A stretch of 64,000 bases of DNA, taken from positions 1 through 64,000 of the forward strand of contig CAXHSA010000074.1 of assembly GCA_964019055.1 (NCBI GenBank). Direction: 5' to 3'. Below are positions 1-9,500 of this stretch, piece after piece (positions within the stretch are counted from its first letter, which is position 1; each line of letters opens with the position of its first letter). Origin of the DNA: Anthopleura xanthogrammica. Taxonomy: Eukaryota > Cnidaria > Anthozoa > Actiniaria > Actiniidae. The notes below the pieces were generated by a model. It made no database searches and was not told where the DNA came from. It was given only the letters and a program-made list of their open reading frames with translations. Position numbers and translations under genes: made by a program.

Positions 1-6
1 GCTCTC

Positions 7-19
7 AAAACCAGGTTTT
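7..19. repeat. 13-bp dyad, AAAACC-A-GGTTTT
   Basis: The arms at 7-12 and 14-19 are exact reverse complements around one central base. In two duplicated monomers (starting 23379 and 24037) the central A is G, so both arms survive. The arm is broken by a T-to-C change in monomers reading GGTCTTTCGC, for example near 4953, 49390 and 52680. Confidence 0.8.
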
Positions 20-20
20 T

Positions 21-38
21 CGCTGACGGCGTGACCTG
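21..38. other. GC-rich, CpG-rich segment lacking A-tracts
   Basis: Positions 21-38 (CGCTGACGGCGTGACCTG) form the only stretch of the monomer where the roughly 10-bp spacing of A/T tracts is missing. It carries three of the monomer's eight or so CpGs. It is nearly invariant through the array. The changes seen are GACGCC in monomers at about 4.6, 11.5, 15.5 and 16.5 kb, CGTTGAC at 26356 and 29320, GATGGCG near 58610 and CACTGAC near 51040. It could be a protein-binding site or simply the least repeat-like part of the unit. No known box was matched. Confidence 0.6.
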
Positions 39-146
39 TTGGCTGAAACCCCCACTTTTTGCTCATGAAAATACCTCTTGAGATAAAAACACGACTTTTT
101 GGCGAAAAAAAATGGGGTTTTGGCTGAGTAAAGGTGCTTTTTGGTC

Positions 147-163
147 CAAAAAACTGTTTTTTG
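147..163. repeat. 17-bp dyad, CAAAAAAC-T-GTTTTTTG
   Basis: Two 8-bp arms (147-154 and 156-163) flank a single central T, making this the longest near-perfect palindrome in the unit. Several monomers lose one A of the left arm (starting 3621, 4279, 15152 and 16138), and two change CTG to CGG (near 22216 and 27807). The array otherwise conserves it. Confidence 0.82.
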
Positions 164-190
164 CTGAGAAAATTTGAAATTTGCTGAGAA
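160..190 (+). repeat. Exact 11-bp direct repeat exposing the 20-bp subunit
   Basis: TTTGCTGAGAA occurs at 160-170 and again at 180-190, exactly 20 bp apart, in the reference monomer and essentially every other monomer. It is the clearest surviving trace of the shorter repeat from which the 329-bp unit appears to have been built. Looser copies lie elsewhere, such as TTTTGGCTGAGTAAA from 118 and TTTTGGCTCTCAAAA across the monomer junction. CCAAAAAACTG also occurs exactly at 146-156 and 303-313. Confidence 0.85.
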
Positions 191-196
191 TTTTCT
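167..196. repeat. Short inverted repeat, 8-bp arms with 14-nt loop
   Basis: AGAAAATT at 167-174 is the reverse complement of AATTTTCT at 189-196, separated by 14 bases. In monomers starting about 4607, 11527, 15480, 16466, 33250, 33579 and 39171 the loop has TTTCAAATTTG in place of TTTGAAATTTG. The arms could form a weak AT-rich stem. I would not assign a function. Confidence 0.55.
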
Positions 197-265
197 TTTG
201 CTCAAAACACCACGTGTTCACTGCTCAACGCAAGTTTTGGACGAGAAAAGCACATTTTAGGTGTC

Positions 266-280
266 CAAAACACTGTTTTG
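266..280. repeat. 15-bp dyad, CAAAACA-C-TGTTTTG
   Basis: Seven-base arms at 266-272 and 274-280 surround one central C. The dyad is disrupted in the divergent monomers reading CAAATCACGGTTTTG (near 4875, 5863, 11795, 16733 and 17721). That linked pair of changes is a useful marker for following block duplications. Confidence 0.8.
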
Positions 281-287
281 CTGGAAA

Positions 288-299
288 AAAAAGCTTTTT
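288..299. repeat. 12-bp palindrome AAAAAGCTTTTT with a HindIII site
   Basis: This perfect palindrome contains AAGCTT, so HindIII should cut nearly every monomer once and give a 329-bp ladder. The site is lost in monomers starting 15152 and 16138 (G deleted) and 23379, 24037 and 37527 (GC changed to CC). The A-run just left of it (285-292 in the reference) varies from 7 to 10 bases and is the main source of monomer length differences. Confidence 0.85.
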
Positions 300-314
300 A
301 GCCCAAAAAACTGA

Positions 315-328
315 AAAATGGCCATTTT
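315..328. repeat. 14-bp perfect palindrome AAAATGGCCATTTT
   Basis: The palindrome is centred between 321 and 322, 28 bp from the centre of the neighbouring AAGCTT palindrome. It lies where the 20-bp phase slips: T-tracts start at 295 and then 325, a 30-bp step in place of 20. Very few monomers alter it; examples are GGCTATT near 38505, TGACCATT near 25012, TTGCCATT near 57917 and CCATTGTGG near 59237. Function is unknown. Confidence 0.8.
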
Positions 329-3300
329 GGCTCTCAAAACCAGGTTTTTCGCTGACGGCGTGACCTGTTGGCTGAAACCCCCACTTTTTGCTCATGAAAA
401 TACCTCTTGAGATAAAAACACGACTTTTTGGCGAAAAAAAATGGGGTTTTGGCTGAGTAAAGGTGCTTTTTGGTCCAAAAAACTGTTTTTTGCTGAGAAA
501 ATTTGAAATTTGCTGAGAATTTTCTTTTGCTCAAAACACCACGTTTTCACTGCTCAACGCAAGTTTTGGACGAGAAAAGCACATTTTAGGTGTCCAAAAC
601 ACTGTTTTGCTGGAAAAAAAAGCTTTTTAGCCCAAAAAACTGAAAAATGGCCATTTTGGCTCTCAAAACCAGGTTTTTCGCTGACGGCGTGACCTGTTGG
701 CTGAAACCCCCACTTTTTGCTCATGAAAATACCTCTTGAGATAAAAACACGACTTTTTGGCGAAAAAAAATGGGGTTTTGGCTGAGTAAAGGTGCTTTTT
801 GGTCCAAAAAACTGTTTTTTGCTGAGAAAATTTGAAATTTGCTGAGAATTTTCTTTTGCTCAAAACACCACGTGTTCACTGCTCAACGCAAGTTTTGGAC
901 GAGAAAAGCACATTTTAGGTGTCCAAAACACTGTTTTGCTGGAAAAAAAAGCTTTTTAGCCCAAAAAACTGAAAAATGGCCATTTTGGCTCTCAAAACCA
1001 GGTTTTTCGCTGACGGCGTGACCTGTTGGCTGAAACCCCCACTTTTTGCTCATGAAAATACCTCTTGAGATAAAAACACGACTTTTTGGCGAAAAAAAAT
1101 GGGGTTTTGGCTGAGTAAAGGTGCTTTTTGGTCCAAAAAACTGTTTTTTGCTGAGAAAATTTGAAATTTGCTGAGAATTTTCTTTTGCTCAAAACACCAC
1201 GTTTTCACTGCTCAACGCAAGTTTTGGACGAGAAAAGCACATTTTAGGTGTCCAAAACACTGTTTTGCTGGAAAAAAAAGCTTTTTAGCCCAAAAAACTG
1301 AAAAATGGCCATTTTGGCTCTCAAAACCAGGTTTTTCGCTGACGGCGTGACCTGTTGGCTGAAACCCCCACTTTTTGCTCATGAAAATACCTCTTGAGAT
1401 AAAAACACGACTTTTTGGCGAAAAAAAATGGGGTTTTGGCTGAGTAAAGGTGCTTTTTGGTCCAAAAAACTGTTTTTTGCTGAGAAAATTTGAAATTTGC
1501 TGAGAATTTTCTTTTGCTCAAAACACCACGTTTTCACTGCTCAACGCAAGTTTTGGACGAGAAAAGCACATTTTAGGTGTCCAAAACACTGTTTTGCTGG
1601 AAAAAAAAGCTTTTTAGCCCAAAAAACTGAAAAATGGCCATTTTGGCTCTCAAAACCAGGTTTTTCGCTGACGGCGTGACCTGTTGGCTGAAACCCCCAC
1701 TTTTTGCTCATGAAAATACCTCTTGAGATAAAAACACGACTTTTTGGCGAAAAAAAATAGGGTTTTGGCTGAGTAAAGGTGCTTTTTGGTCCAAAAAACT
1801 GTTTTTTGCTGAGAAAATTTGAAATTTGCTGAGAATTTTCTTTTGCTCAAAACACCACGTTTTCACTGCTCAACGCAAGTTTTGGACGAGAAAAGCACAT
1901 TTTAGGTGTCCAAAACACTGTTTTGCTGGAAAAAAAAGCTTTTTAGCCCAAAAAACTGAAAAATGGCCATTTTGGCTCTCAAAACCAGGTTTTTCGCTGA
2001 CGGCGTGACCTGTTGGCTGAAACCCCCACTTTTTGCTCATGAAAATACCTCTTGAGATAAAAACACGACTTTTTGGCGAAAACAAATGGGGTTTTGGCTG
2101 AGTAAAGGTGCTTTTTGGTCCAAAAAACTGTTTTTTGCTGAGAAAATTTGAAATTTGCTGAGAATTTTCTTTTGCTCAAAACACCACGTTTTCACTGCTC
2201 AACGCAAGTTTTGGACGAGAAAAGCACATTTTAGGTGTCCAAAACACTGTTTTGCTGGAAAAAAAAGCTTTTTAGCCCAAAAAACTGAAAAATGGCCATT
2301 TTGGCTCTCAAAACCAGGTTTTTCGCTGACGGCGTGACCTGTTGGCTGAAACCCCCACTTTTTGCTCATGAAAATACCTCTTGAGATAAAAACACGACTT
2401 TTTGGCGAAAAAAAATGGGGTTTTGGCTGAGTAAAGGTGCTTTTTGGTCCAAAAAACTGTTTTTTGCTGAGAAAATTTGAAATTTGCTGAGAATTTTCTT
2501 TTGCTCAAAACACCACGTTTTCACTGCTAAACGCAAGTTTTGGACGAGAAAAGCACATTTTAGGTGTCCAAAACACTGTTTTGCTGGAAAAAAAAAGCTT
2601 TTTAGCCCAAAAAACTGAAAAATGGCCATTTTGGCTCTCAAAACCAGGTTTTTCGCTGACGGCGTGACCTGTTGGCTGAAACCCCCACTTTTTGCTCATG
2701 AAAATACCTCTTGAGATAAAAACACGACTTTTTGGCGAAAAAAATGGGGTTTTGGCTGAGTAAAGGTGCTTTTTGGTCCAAAAAACTGTTTTTTGCTGAG
2801 AAAATTTGAAATTTGCTGAGAATTTTCTTTTGCTCAAAACACCACGTTTTCACTGCTAAACGCAAGTTTTGGACGAGAAAAGCACATTTTAGGTGTCCAA
2901 AACACTGTTTTGCTGGAAAAAAAAGCTTTTTAGCCCAAAAAACTGAAAAATGGCCATTTTGGCTCTCAAAACCAGGTTTTTCGCTGACGGCGTGACCTGT
3001 TGGCTGAAACCCCCACTTTTTGCTCATGAAAATACCTCTTGAGATAAAAACACGACTTTTTGGCGAAAAAAAATGGGGTTTTGGCTGAGTAAAGGTGCTT
3101 TTTGGTCCAAAAAACTGTTTTTTGCTGAGAAAATTTGAAATTTGCTGAGAATTTTCTTTTGCTCAAAACACCACGTTTTCACTGCTCAACGCAAGTTTTG
3201 GACGAGAAAAGCACATTTTAGGTGTCCAAAACACTGTTTTGCTGGAAAAAAAAAGCTTTTTAGCCCAAAAAACTGAAAAATGGCCATTTTGGCTCTCAAA

Positions 3301-4278
3301 ACCAGGTTTTTCGCTGACGGCGTGACCTGTTGGCTGAAACCCCCACTTTTTGCTCATGAAAATACCTCTTGAGATAAAAACACGACTTTTTGGCGAAAAA
3401 AAATGGGGTTTTGGCTGAGTAAAGGTGCTTTTTGGTCCAAAAAACTGTTTTTTGCTGAGAAAATTTGAAATTTGCTGAGAATTTTCTTTTGCTCAAAACA
3501 CCACGTTTTCACTGCTCAACGCAAGTTTTGGACGAGAAAAGCACATTTTAGGTGTCCAAAACACTGTTTTGCTGGAAAAAAAAGCTTTTTAGCCCAAAAA
3601 ACTGAAAAATGGCCATTTTGGCTCTCAAAACCAGGTTTTTCGCTGACGGCGTGACCTGTTGGCTGAAACCCCCACTTTTTGCTCATGAAAATACCTCTTG
3701 AGATGAAAACACGACTTTTTGGCGAAAAAAAATGGGGTTTTGGCTGAGTAAAGGTGCTTTTTGGTCCAAAAACTGTTTTTTGCTGAGAAAATTTGAAATT
3801 TGCTGAGAATTTTCTTTTGCTCAAAACACCACGTTTTCACTGCTCAACGCAAGTTTTGGACGAGAAAAGCACATTTTAGGTGTCCAAAACACTGTTTTGC
3901 TGGAAAAAAAAAGCTTTTTAGCCCAAAAAACTGAAAAATGGCCATTTTGGCTCTCAAAACCAGGTTTTTCGCTGACGGCGTGACCTGTTGGCTGAAACCC
4001 CCACTTTTTGCTCATGAAAATACCTCTTGAGATAAAAACACGACTTTTTGGCGAAAAAAAATGGGGTTTTGGCTGAGTAAAGGTGCTTTTTGGTCCAAAA
4101 AACTGTTTTTTGCTGAGAAAATTTGAAATTTGCTGAGAATTTTCTTTTGCTCAAAACACCACGTTTTCACTGCTCAACGCAAGTTTTGGACGAGAAAAGC
4201 ACATTTTAGGTGTCCAAAACACTGTTTTGCTGGAAAAAAAAGCTTTTTAGCCCAAAAAACTGAAAAATGGCCATTTTG

Positions 4279-6584
4279 GCTCTCAAAACCAGGTTTTTCG
4301 CTGACGGCGTGACCTGTTGGCTGAAACCCCCACTTTTTGCTCATGAAAATACCTCTTGAGATGAAAACACGACTTTTTGGCGAAAAAAAATGGGGTTTTG
4401 GCTGAGTAAAGGTGCTTTTTGGTCCAAAAACTGTTTTTTGCTGAGAAAATTTGAAATTTGCTGAGAATTTTGTTTTGCTCAAAACACCACGTTTTCACTG
4501 CTAAACGCAAGTTTTGGACGAGAAAAGCACATTTTAGGTGTCCAAAACACTGTTTTGCTGGAAAAAAAAGCTTTTTAGCCCAAAAAACTGAAAAATGGCC
4601 ATTTTGGCTCTCAAAACCAGGTTTTTCGCTGACGCCGTGACCTGTTGGCTGAAACCCCCACTTTTTGCTCATGAAAATACCTCTTGAGATAAAAACACGA
4701 CTTTTTGGCAAAAAAAAAATGGGATTTTGGCTGAGTAAAGGTGCTTTTTGGTCCAAAAAACTGTTTTTTGCTGAGAAAATTTCAAATTTGCTGAGAATTT
4801 TCTTTTGCTCAAAACACCACGTTTTCACTGCTAAACGCAAGTTTTGGACGAGAAAAGCACATTTTAGGTGTCCAAATCACGGTTTTGCTGGAAAAAAAAG
4901 CTTTTTAGCCCAAAAAACTGAAAAATGGCCATTTTGGCTCTCAAAACCAGGTCTTTCGCTGACGGCGTGACCTGTTGGCTGAAACCCCCACTTTTTGCTC
5001 ATGAAAATACCTCTTGAGATAAAAACACGACTTTTTGGCGAAAAAAAATGGGGTTTTGGCTGAGTAAAGGTGCTTTTTGGTCCAAAAAACTGTTTTTTGC
5101 TGAGAAAATTTGAAATTTGCTGAGAATTTTCTTTTGCTCAAAACACCACGTTTTCACTGCTCAACGCAAGTTTTGGACGAGAAAAGCACATTTTAGGTGT
5201 CCAAAACACTGTTTTGCTGGAAAAAAAAAGCTTTTTAGCCCAAAAAACTGAAAAATGGCCATTTTGGCTCTCAAAACCAGGTTTTTCGCTGACGGCGTGA
5301 CCTGTTGGCTGAAACCCCCACTTTTTGCTCATGAAAATACCTCTTGAGATAAAAACACGACTTTTTGGCGAAAAAAAATGGGGTTTTGGCTGAGTAAAGG
5401 TGCTTTTTGGTCCAAAAAACTGTTTTTTGCTGAGAAAATTTGAAATTTGCTGAGAATTTTCTTTTGCTCAAAACACCACGTTTTCACTGCTAAACGCAAG
5501 TTTTGGACGAGAAAAGCACATTTTAGGTGTCCAAAACACTGTTTTGCTGGAAAAAAAAGCTTTTTAGCCCAAAAAACTGAAAAATGGCCATTTTGACTCT
5601 CAAAACCAGGTTTTTCGCTGACGGCGTGACCTGTTGGCTGAAACCCCCACTTTTTGCTCATGAAAATACCTCTTGAGATAAAAACACGACTTTTGGCAAA
5701 AAAAAAATGGGATTTTGGCTGAGTAAAGGTGCTTTTTGGTCCAAAAAACTGTTTTTTGCTGAGAAAATTTGAAATTTGCTGAGAATTTTCTTTTGCTCAA
5801 AACACCACGTTTTCACTGCTAAACGCAAGTTTTGGACGAGAAAAGCACATTTTAGGTGTCCAAATCACGGTTTTGCTGGAAAAAAAAGCTTTTTAGCCCA
5901 AAAAACTGAAAAATGGCCATTTTGGCTCTCAAAACCAGGTCTTTCGCTGACGGCGTGACCTGTTGGCTGAAACCCCCACTTTTTGCTCATGAAAATACCT
6001 CTTGAGATAAAAACACGACTTTTTGGCGAAAAAAAATGGGGTTTTGGCTGAGTAAAGGTGCTTTTTGGTCCAAAAAACTGTTTTTTGCTGAGAAAATTTG
6101 AAATTTGCTGAGAATTTTCTTTTGCTCAAAACACCACGTTTTCACTGCTCAACGCAAGTTTTGGACGAGAAAAGCACATTTTAGGTGTCCAAAACACTGT
6201 TTTGCTGGGAAAAAAAAGCTTTTTAGCCCAAAAAACTGAAAAATGGCCATTTTGGCTCTCAAAACCAGGTTTTTCGCTGACGGCGTGACCTGTTGGCTGA
6301 AACCCCCACTTTTTGCTCATGAAAATACCTCTTGAGATAAAAACACGACTTTTTGGCGAAAAAAAATGGGGTTTTGGCTGAGTAAAGGTGCTTTTTGGTC
6401 CAAAAAACTGTTTTTTGCTGAGAAAATTTGAAATTTGCTGAGAATTTTCTTTTGCTCAAAACACCACGTTTTCACTGCTCAACGCAAGTTTTGGACGAGA
6501 AAAGCACATTTTAGGTGTCCAAAACACTGTTTTGCTGGAAAAAAAAAGCTTTTTAGCCCAAAAAACTGAAAAATGGCCATTTTG
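4279..6584. repeat. Higher-order block X, copy 1 (7 monomers)
   Basis: Monomers 14-20 carry an ordered set of rare variants. The first has GAGATGAAAAC and a shortened CCAAAAACTG. The second has GACGCCG, GGCAAAAAAAAATGGGA and CAAATCACGG. Later ones have CGACTTTTGGCAAAA and a GCTGGGAAAA run. The same order recurs at 16138-18442, with a constant 11858-bp offset for the last six monomers, and partly at 11527-13175. The fourth monomer has TTTTGACTCT near 5593, shared only with copy 2. This is a segmental duplication inside the array and not a gene unit. Confidence 0.85.
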
Positions 6585-9500
6585 GCTCTCAAAACCAGGT
6601 TTTTCGCTGACGGCGTGACCTGTTGGCTGAAACCCCCACTTTTTGCTCATGAAAATACCTCTTGAGATAAAAACACGACTTTTTGGCGAAAAAAAATGGG
6701 GTTTTGGCTGAGTAAAGGTGCTTTTTGGTCCAAAAAACTGTTTTTTGCTGAGAAAATTTGAAATTTGCTGAGAATTTTCTTTTGCTCAAAACACCACGTT
6801 TTCACTGCTAAACGCAAGTTTTGGACGAGAAAAGCACATTTTAGGTGTCCAAAACACTGTTTTGCTGAAAAAAAAAAGCTTTTTAGCCCAAAAAACTGAA
6901 AAATGGCCATTTTGGCTCTCAAAACCAGGTTTTTCGCTGACGGCGTGACCTGTTGGCTGAAACCCCCACTTTTTGCTCATGAAAATACCTCTTGAGATAA
7001 AAACACGACTTTTTGGCGAAAAAAAATGGGGTTTTGGCTGAGTAAAGGTGCTTTTTGGTCCAAAAAACTGTTTTTTGCTGAGAAAATTTGAAATTTGCTG
7101 AGAATTTTCTTTTGCTCAAAACACCACGTTTTCACTGCTCAACGCAAGTTTTGGACGAGAAAAGCACATTTTAGGTGTCCAAAACACTGTTTTGCTGGAA
7201 AAAAAAAGCTTTTTAGCCCAAAAAACTGAAAAATGGCCATTTTGGCTCTCAAAACCAGGTTTTTCGCTGACGGCGTGACCTGTTGGCTGAAACCCCCACT
7301 TTTTGCTCATGAAAATACCTCTTGAGATAAAAACACGACTTTTTGGCGAAAAAAAATGGGGTTTTGGCTGAGTAAAGGTGCTTTTTGGTCCAAAAAACTG
7401 TTTTTTGCTGAGAAAATTTGAAATTTGCTGAGAATTTTCTTTTGCTCAAAACACCACGTTTTCACTGCTCAACGCAAGTTTTGGACGAGAAAAGCACATT
7501 TTAGGTGTCCAAAACACTGTTTTGCTGGAAAAAAAAGCTTTTTAGCCCAAAAAACTGAAAAATGGCCATTTTGGCTCTCAAAACCAGGTTTTTCGCTGAC
7601 GGCGTGACCTGTTGGCTGAAACCCCCACTTTTTGCTCATGAAAATACCTCTTGAGATAAAAACACGACTTTTTGGCGAAAAAAAATGGGGTTTTGGCTGA
7701 GTAAAGGTGCTTTTTGGTCCAAAAAACTGTTTTTTGCTGAGAAAATTTGAAATTTGCTGAGAATTTTCTTTTGCTCAAAACACCACGTTTTCACTGCTCA
7801 ACGCAAGTTTTGGACGAGAAAAGCACATTTTAGGTGTCCAAAACACTGTTTTGCTGGAAAAAAAAGCTTTTTAGCCCAAAAAACTGAAAAATGGCCATTT
7901 TGGCTCTCAAAACCAGGTTTTTCGCTGACGGCGTGACCTGTTGGCTGAAACCCCCACTTTTTGCTCATGAAAATACCTCTTGAGATAAAAACACGACTTT
8001 TTGGCGAAAAAAAATGGGGTTTTGGCTGAGTAAAGGTGCTTTTTGGTCCAAAAAACTGTTTTTTGCTGAGAAAATTTGAAATTTGCTGAGAATTTTCTTT
8101 TGCTCAAAACACCACGTTTTCACTGCTAAACGCAAGTTTTGGACGAGAAAAGCACATTTTAGGTGTCCAAAACACTGTTTTGCTGAAAAAAAAAAGCTTT
8201 TTAGCCCAAAAAACTGAAAAATGGCCATTTTGGCTCTCAAAACCAGGTTTTTCGCTGACGGCGTGACCTGTTGGCTGAAACCCCCACTTTTTGCTCATGA
8301 AAATACCTCTTGAGATAAAAACACGACTTTTTGGCGAAAAAAAATGGGGTTTTGGCTGAGTAAAGGTGCTTTTTGGTCCAAAAAACTGTTTTTTGCTGAG
8401 AAAATTTGAAATTTGCTGAGAATTTTCTTTTGCTCAAAACACCACGTTTTCACTGCTCAACGCAAGTTTTGGACGAGAAAAGCACATTTTAGGTGTCCAA
8501 AACACTGTTTTGCTGGAAAAAAAAAGCTTTTTAGCCCAAAAAACTGAAAAATGGCCATTTTGGCTCTCAAAACCAGGTTTTTCGCTGACGGCGTGACCTG
8601 TTGGCTGAAACCCCCACTTTTTGCTCATGAAAATACCTCTTGAGATAAAAACACGACTTTTTGGCGAAAAAAAATGGGGTTTTGGCTGAGTAAAGGTGCT
8701 TTTTGGTCCAAAAAACTGTTTTTTGCTGAGAAAATTTGAAATTTGCTGAGAATTTTCTTTTGCTCAAAACACCACGTTTTCACTGCTCAACGCAAGTTTT
8801 GGACGAGAAAAGCACATTTTAGGTGTCCAAAACACTGTTTTGCTGGAAAAAAAAGCTTTTTAGCCCAAAAAACTGAAAAATGGCCATTTTGGCTCTCAAA
8901 ACCAGGTTTTTCGCTGACGGCGTGACCTGTTGGCTGAAACCCCCACTTTTTGCTCATGAAAATACCTCTTGAGATAAAAACACGACTTTTTGGCGAAAAA
9001 AAATGGGGTTTTGGCTGAGTAAAGGTGCTTTTTGGTCCAAAAAACTGTTTTTTGCTGAGAAAATTTGAAATTTGCTGAGAATTTTCTTTTGCTCAAAACA
9101 CCACGTTTTCACTGCTCAACGCAAGTTTTGGACGAGAAAAGCACATTTTAGGTGTCCAAAACACTGTTTTGCTGGAAAAAAAAAGCTTTTTAGCCCAAAA
9201 AACTGAAAAATGGCCATTTTGGCTCTCAAAACCAGGTTTTTCGCTGACGGCGTGACCTGTTGGCTGAAACCCCCACTTTTTGCTCATGAAAATACCTCTT
9301 GAGATAAAAACACGACTTTTTGGCGAAAAAAAATGGGGTTTTGGCTGAGTAAAGGTGCTTTTTGGTCCAAAAAACTGTTTTTTGCTGAGAAAATTTGAAA
9401 TTTGCTGAGAATTTTCTTTTGCTCAAAACACCACGTTTTCACTGCTCAACGCAAGTTTTGGACGAGAAAAGCACATTTTAGGTGTCCAAAACACTGTTTT

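Larger units (their letters stand above)
1..329. repeat. Reference satellite monomer (monomer 1)
   Basis: This first complete unit is used as the coordinate system for monomer positions elsewhere. Hand-counted GC is 127 of 329 (about 39%), with about eight CpGs, three of them clustered at 21-38. The unit consists of alternating T-tracts and A-tracts: T-tracts start near 16, 56, 96, 118, 138, 157, 196, 215, 235, 255, 276, 295 and 325, with A-tracts roughly midway between. An imperfect 20-bp subunit, approximately TTTTGGCTGAGAAAACACTG, underlies it. Monomer 1 differs from most others in having CACGTG at 211-216, where the common form has CACGTT. The start phase is set by the window and has no biological meaning. 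Confidence 0.95.
1..1316. repeat. Alternating dimer, monomers 1-4
   Basis: CACGTG occurs at 211-216 and 869-874, exactly 658 bp (two monomers) apart, while monomers 2 and 4 carry the common CACGTT. All four belong to class C (C at monomer position 226). This is a minimal two-monomer duplication at the left edge, and its full extent may lie outside the window. Confidence 0.75.

Noticed and set aside
16..36. CENP-B box at TTTTTCGCTGACGGCGTGAC
   Set aside because: TTCG is present, but the A and CGGG positions of the NTTCGNNNNANNCGGGN pattern do not line up on either strand; the GC-rich segment lacks CGGG at the right spacing.
111..121. G-quadruplex or i-motif potential at TGGGGTTTT and ACCCCCAC
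   Set aside because: There is one G4 run and one C5 run per monomer on separate sites; four closely spaced runs are not available.
5..205. Recurrent 66-codon minus-strand and 60-codon plus-strand open frames, once or more per monomer, as a small-protein gene family
   Set aside because: They recur only because the DNA repeats. Frames on both strands and overlapping frames are equally open, no ribosome-binding or promoter context stands out, residues follow a 7-residue F/K rhythm that mirrors the 20-21-bp DNA period, and indels between monomers show no respect for frame.
211..216. CACGTG as an E-box or point-centromere CDEI element
   Set aside because: It is present in only two of 194 monomers (211 and 869) and is one base from the common CACGTT; no CDEII or CDEIII-like neighbours. 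It is better read as a dimer marker.
255..265. Telomere-like repeat at TTTTAGGTGT
   Set aside because: Only one degenerate TTTAGG per monomer and no tandem TTAGGG or TTTAGGG run anywhere in the window.
288..299. AAAAAGCTTTTT as an intrinsic transcription terminator
   Set aside because: The palindrome is AT-rich with only a two-base GC centre and no loop, so it would not form a stable terminator stem; the context is a eukaryote-type satellite.
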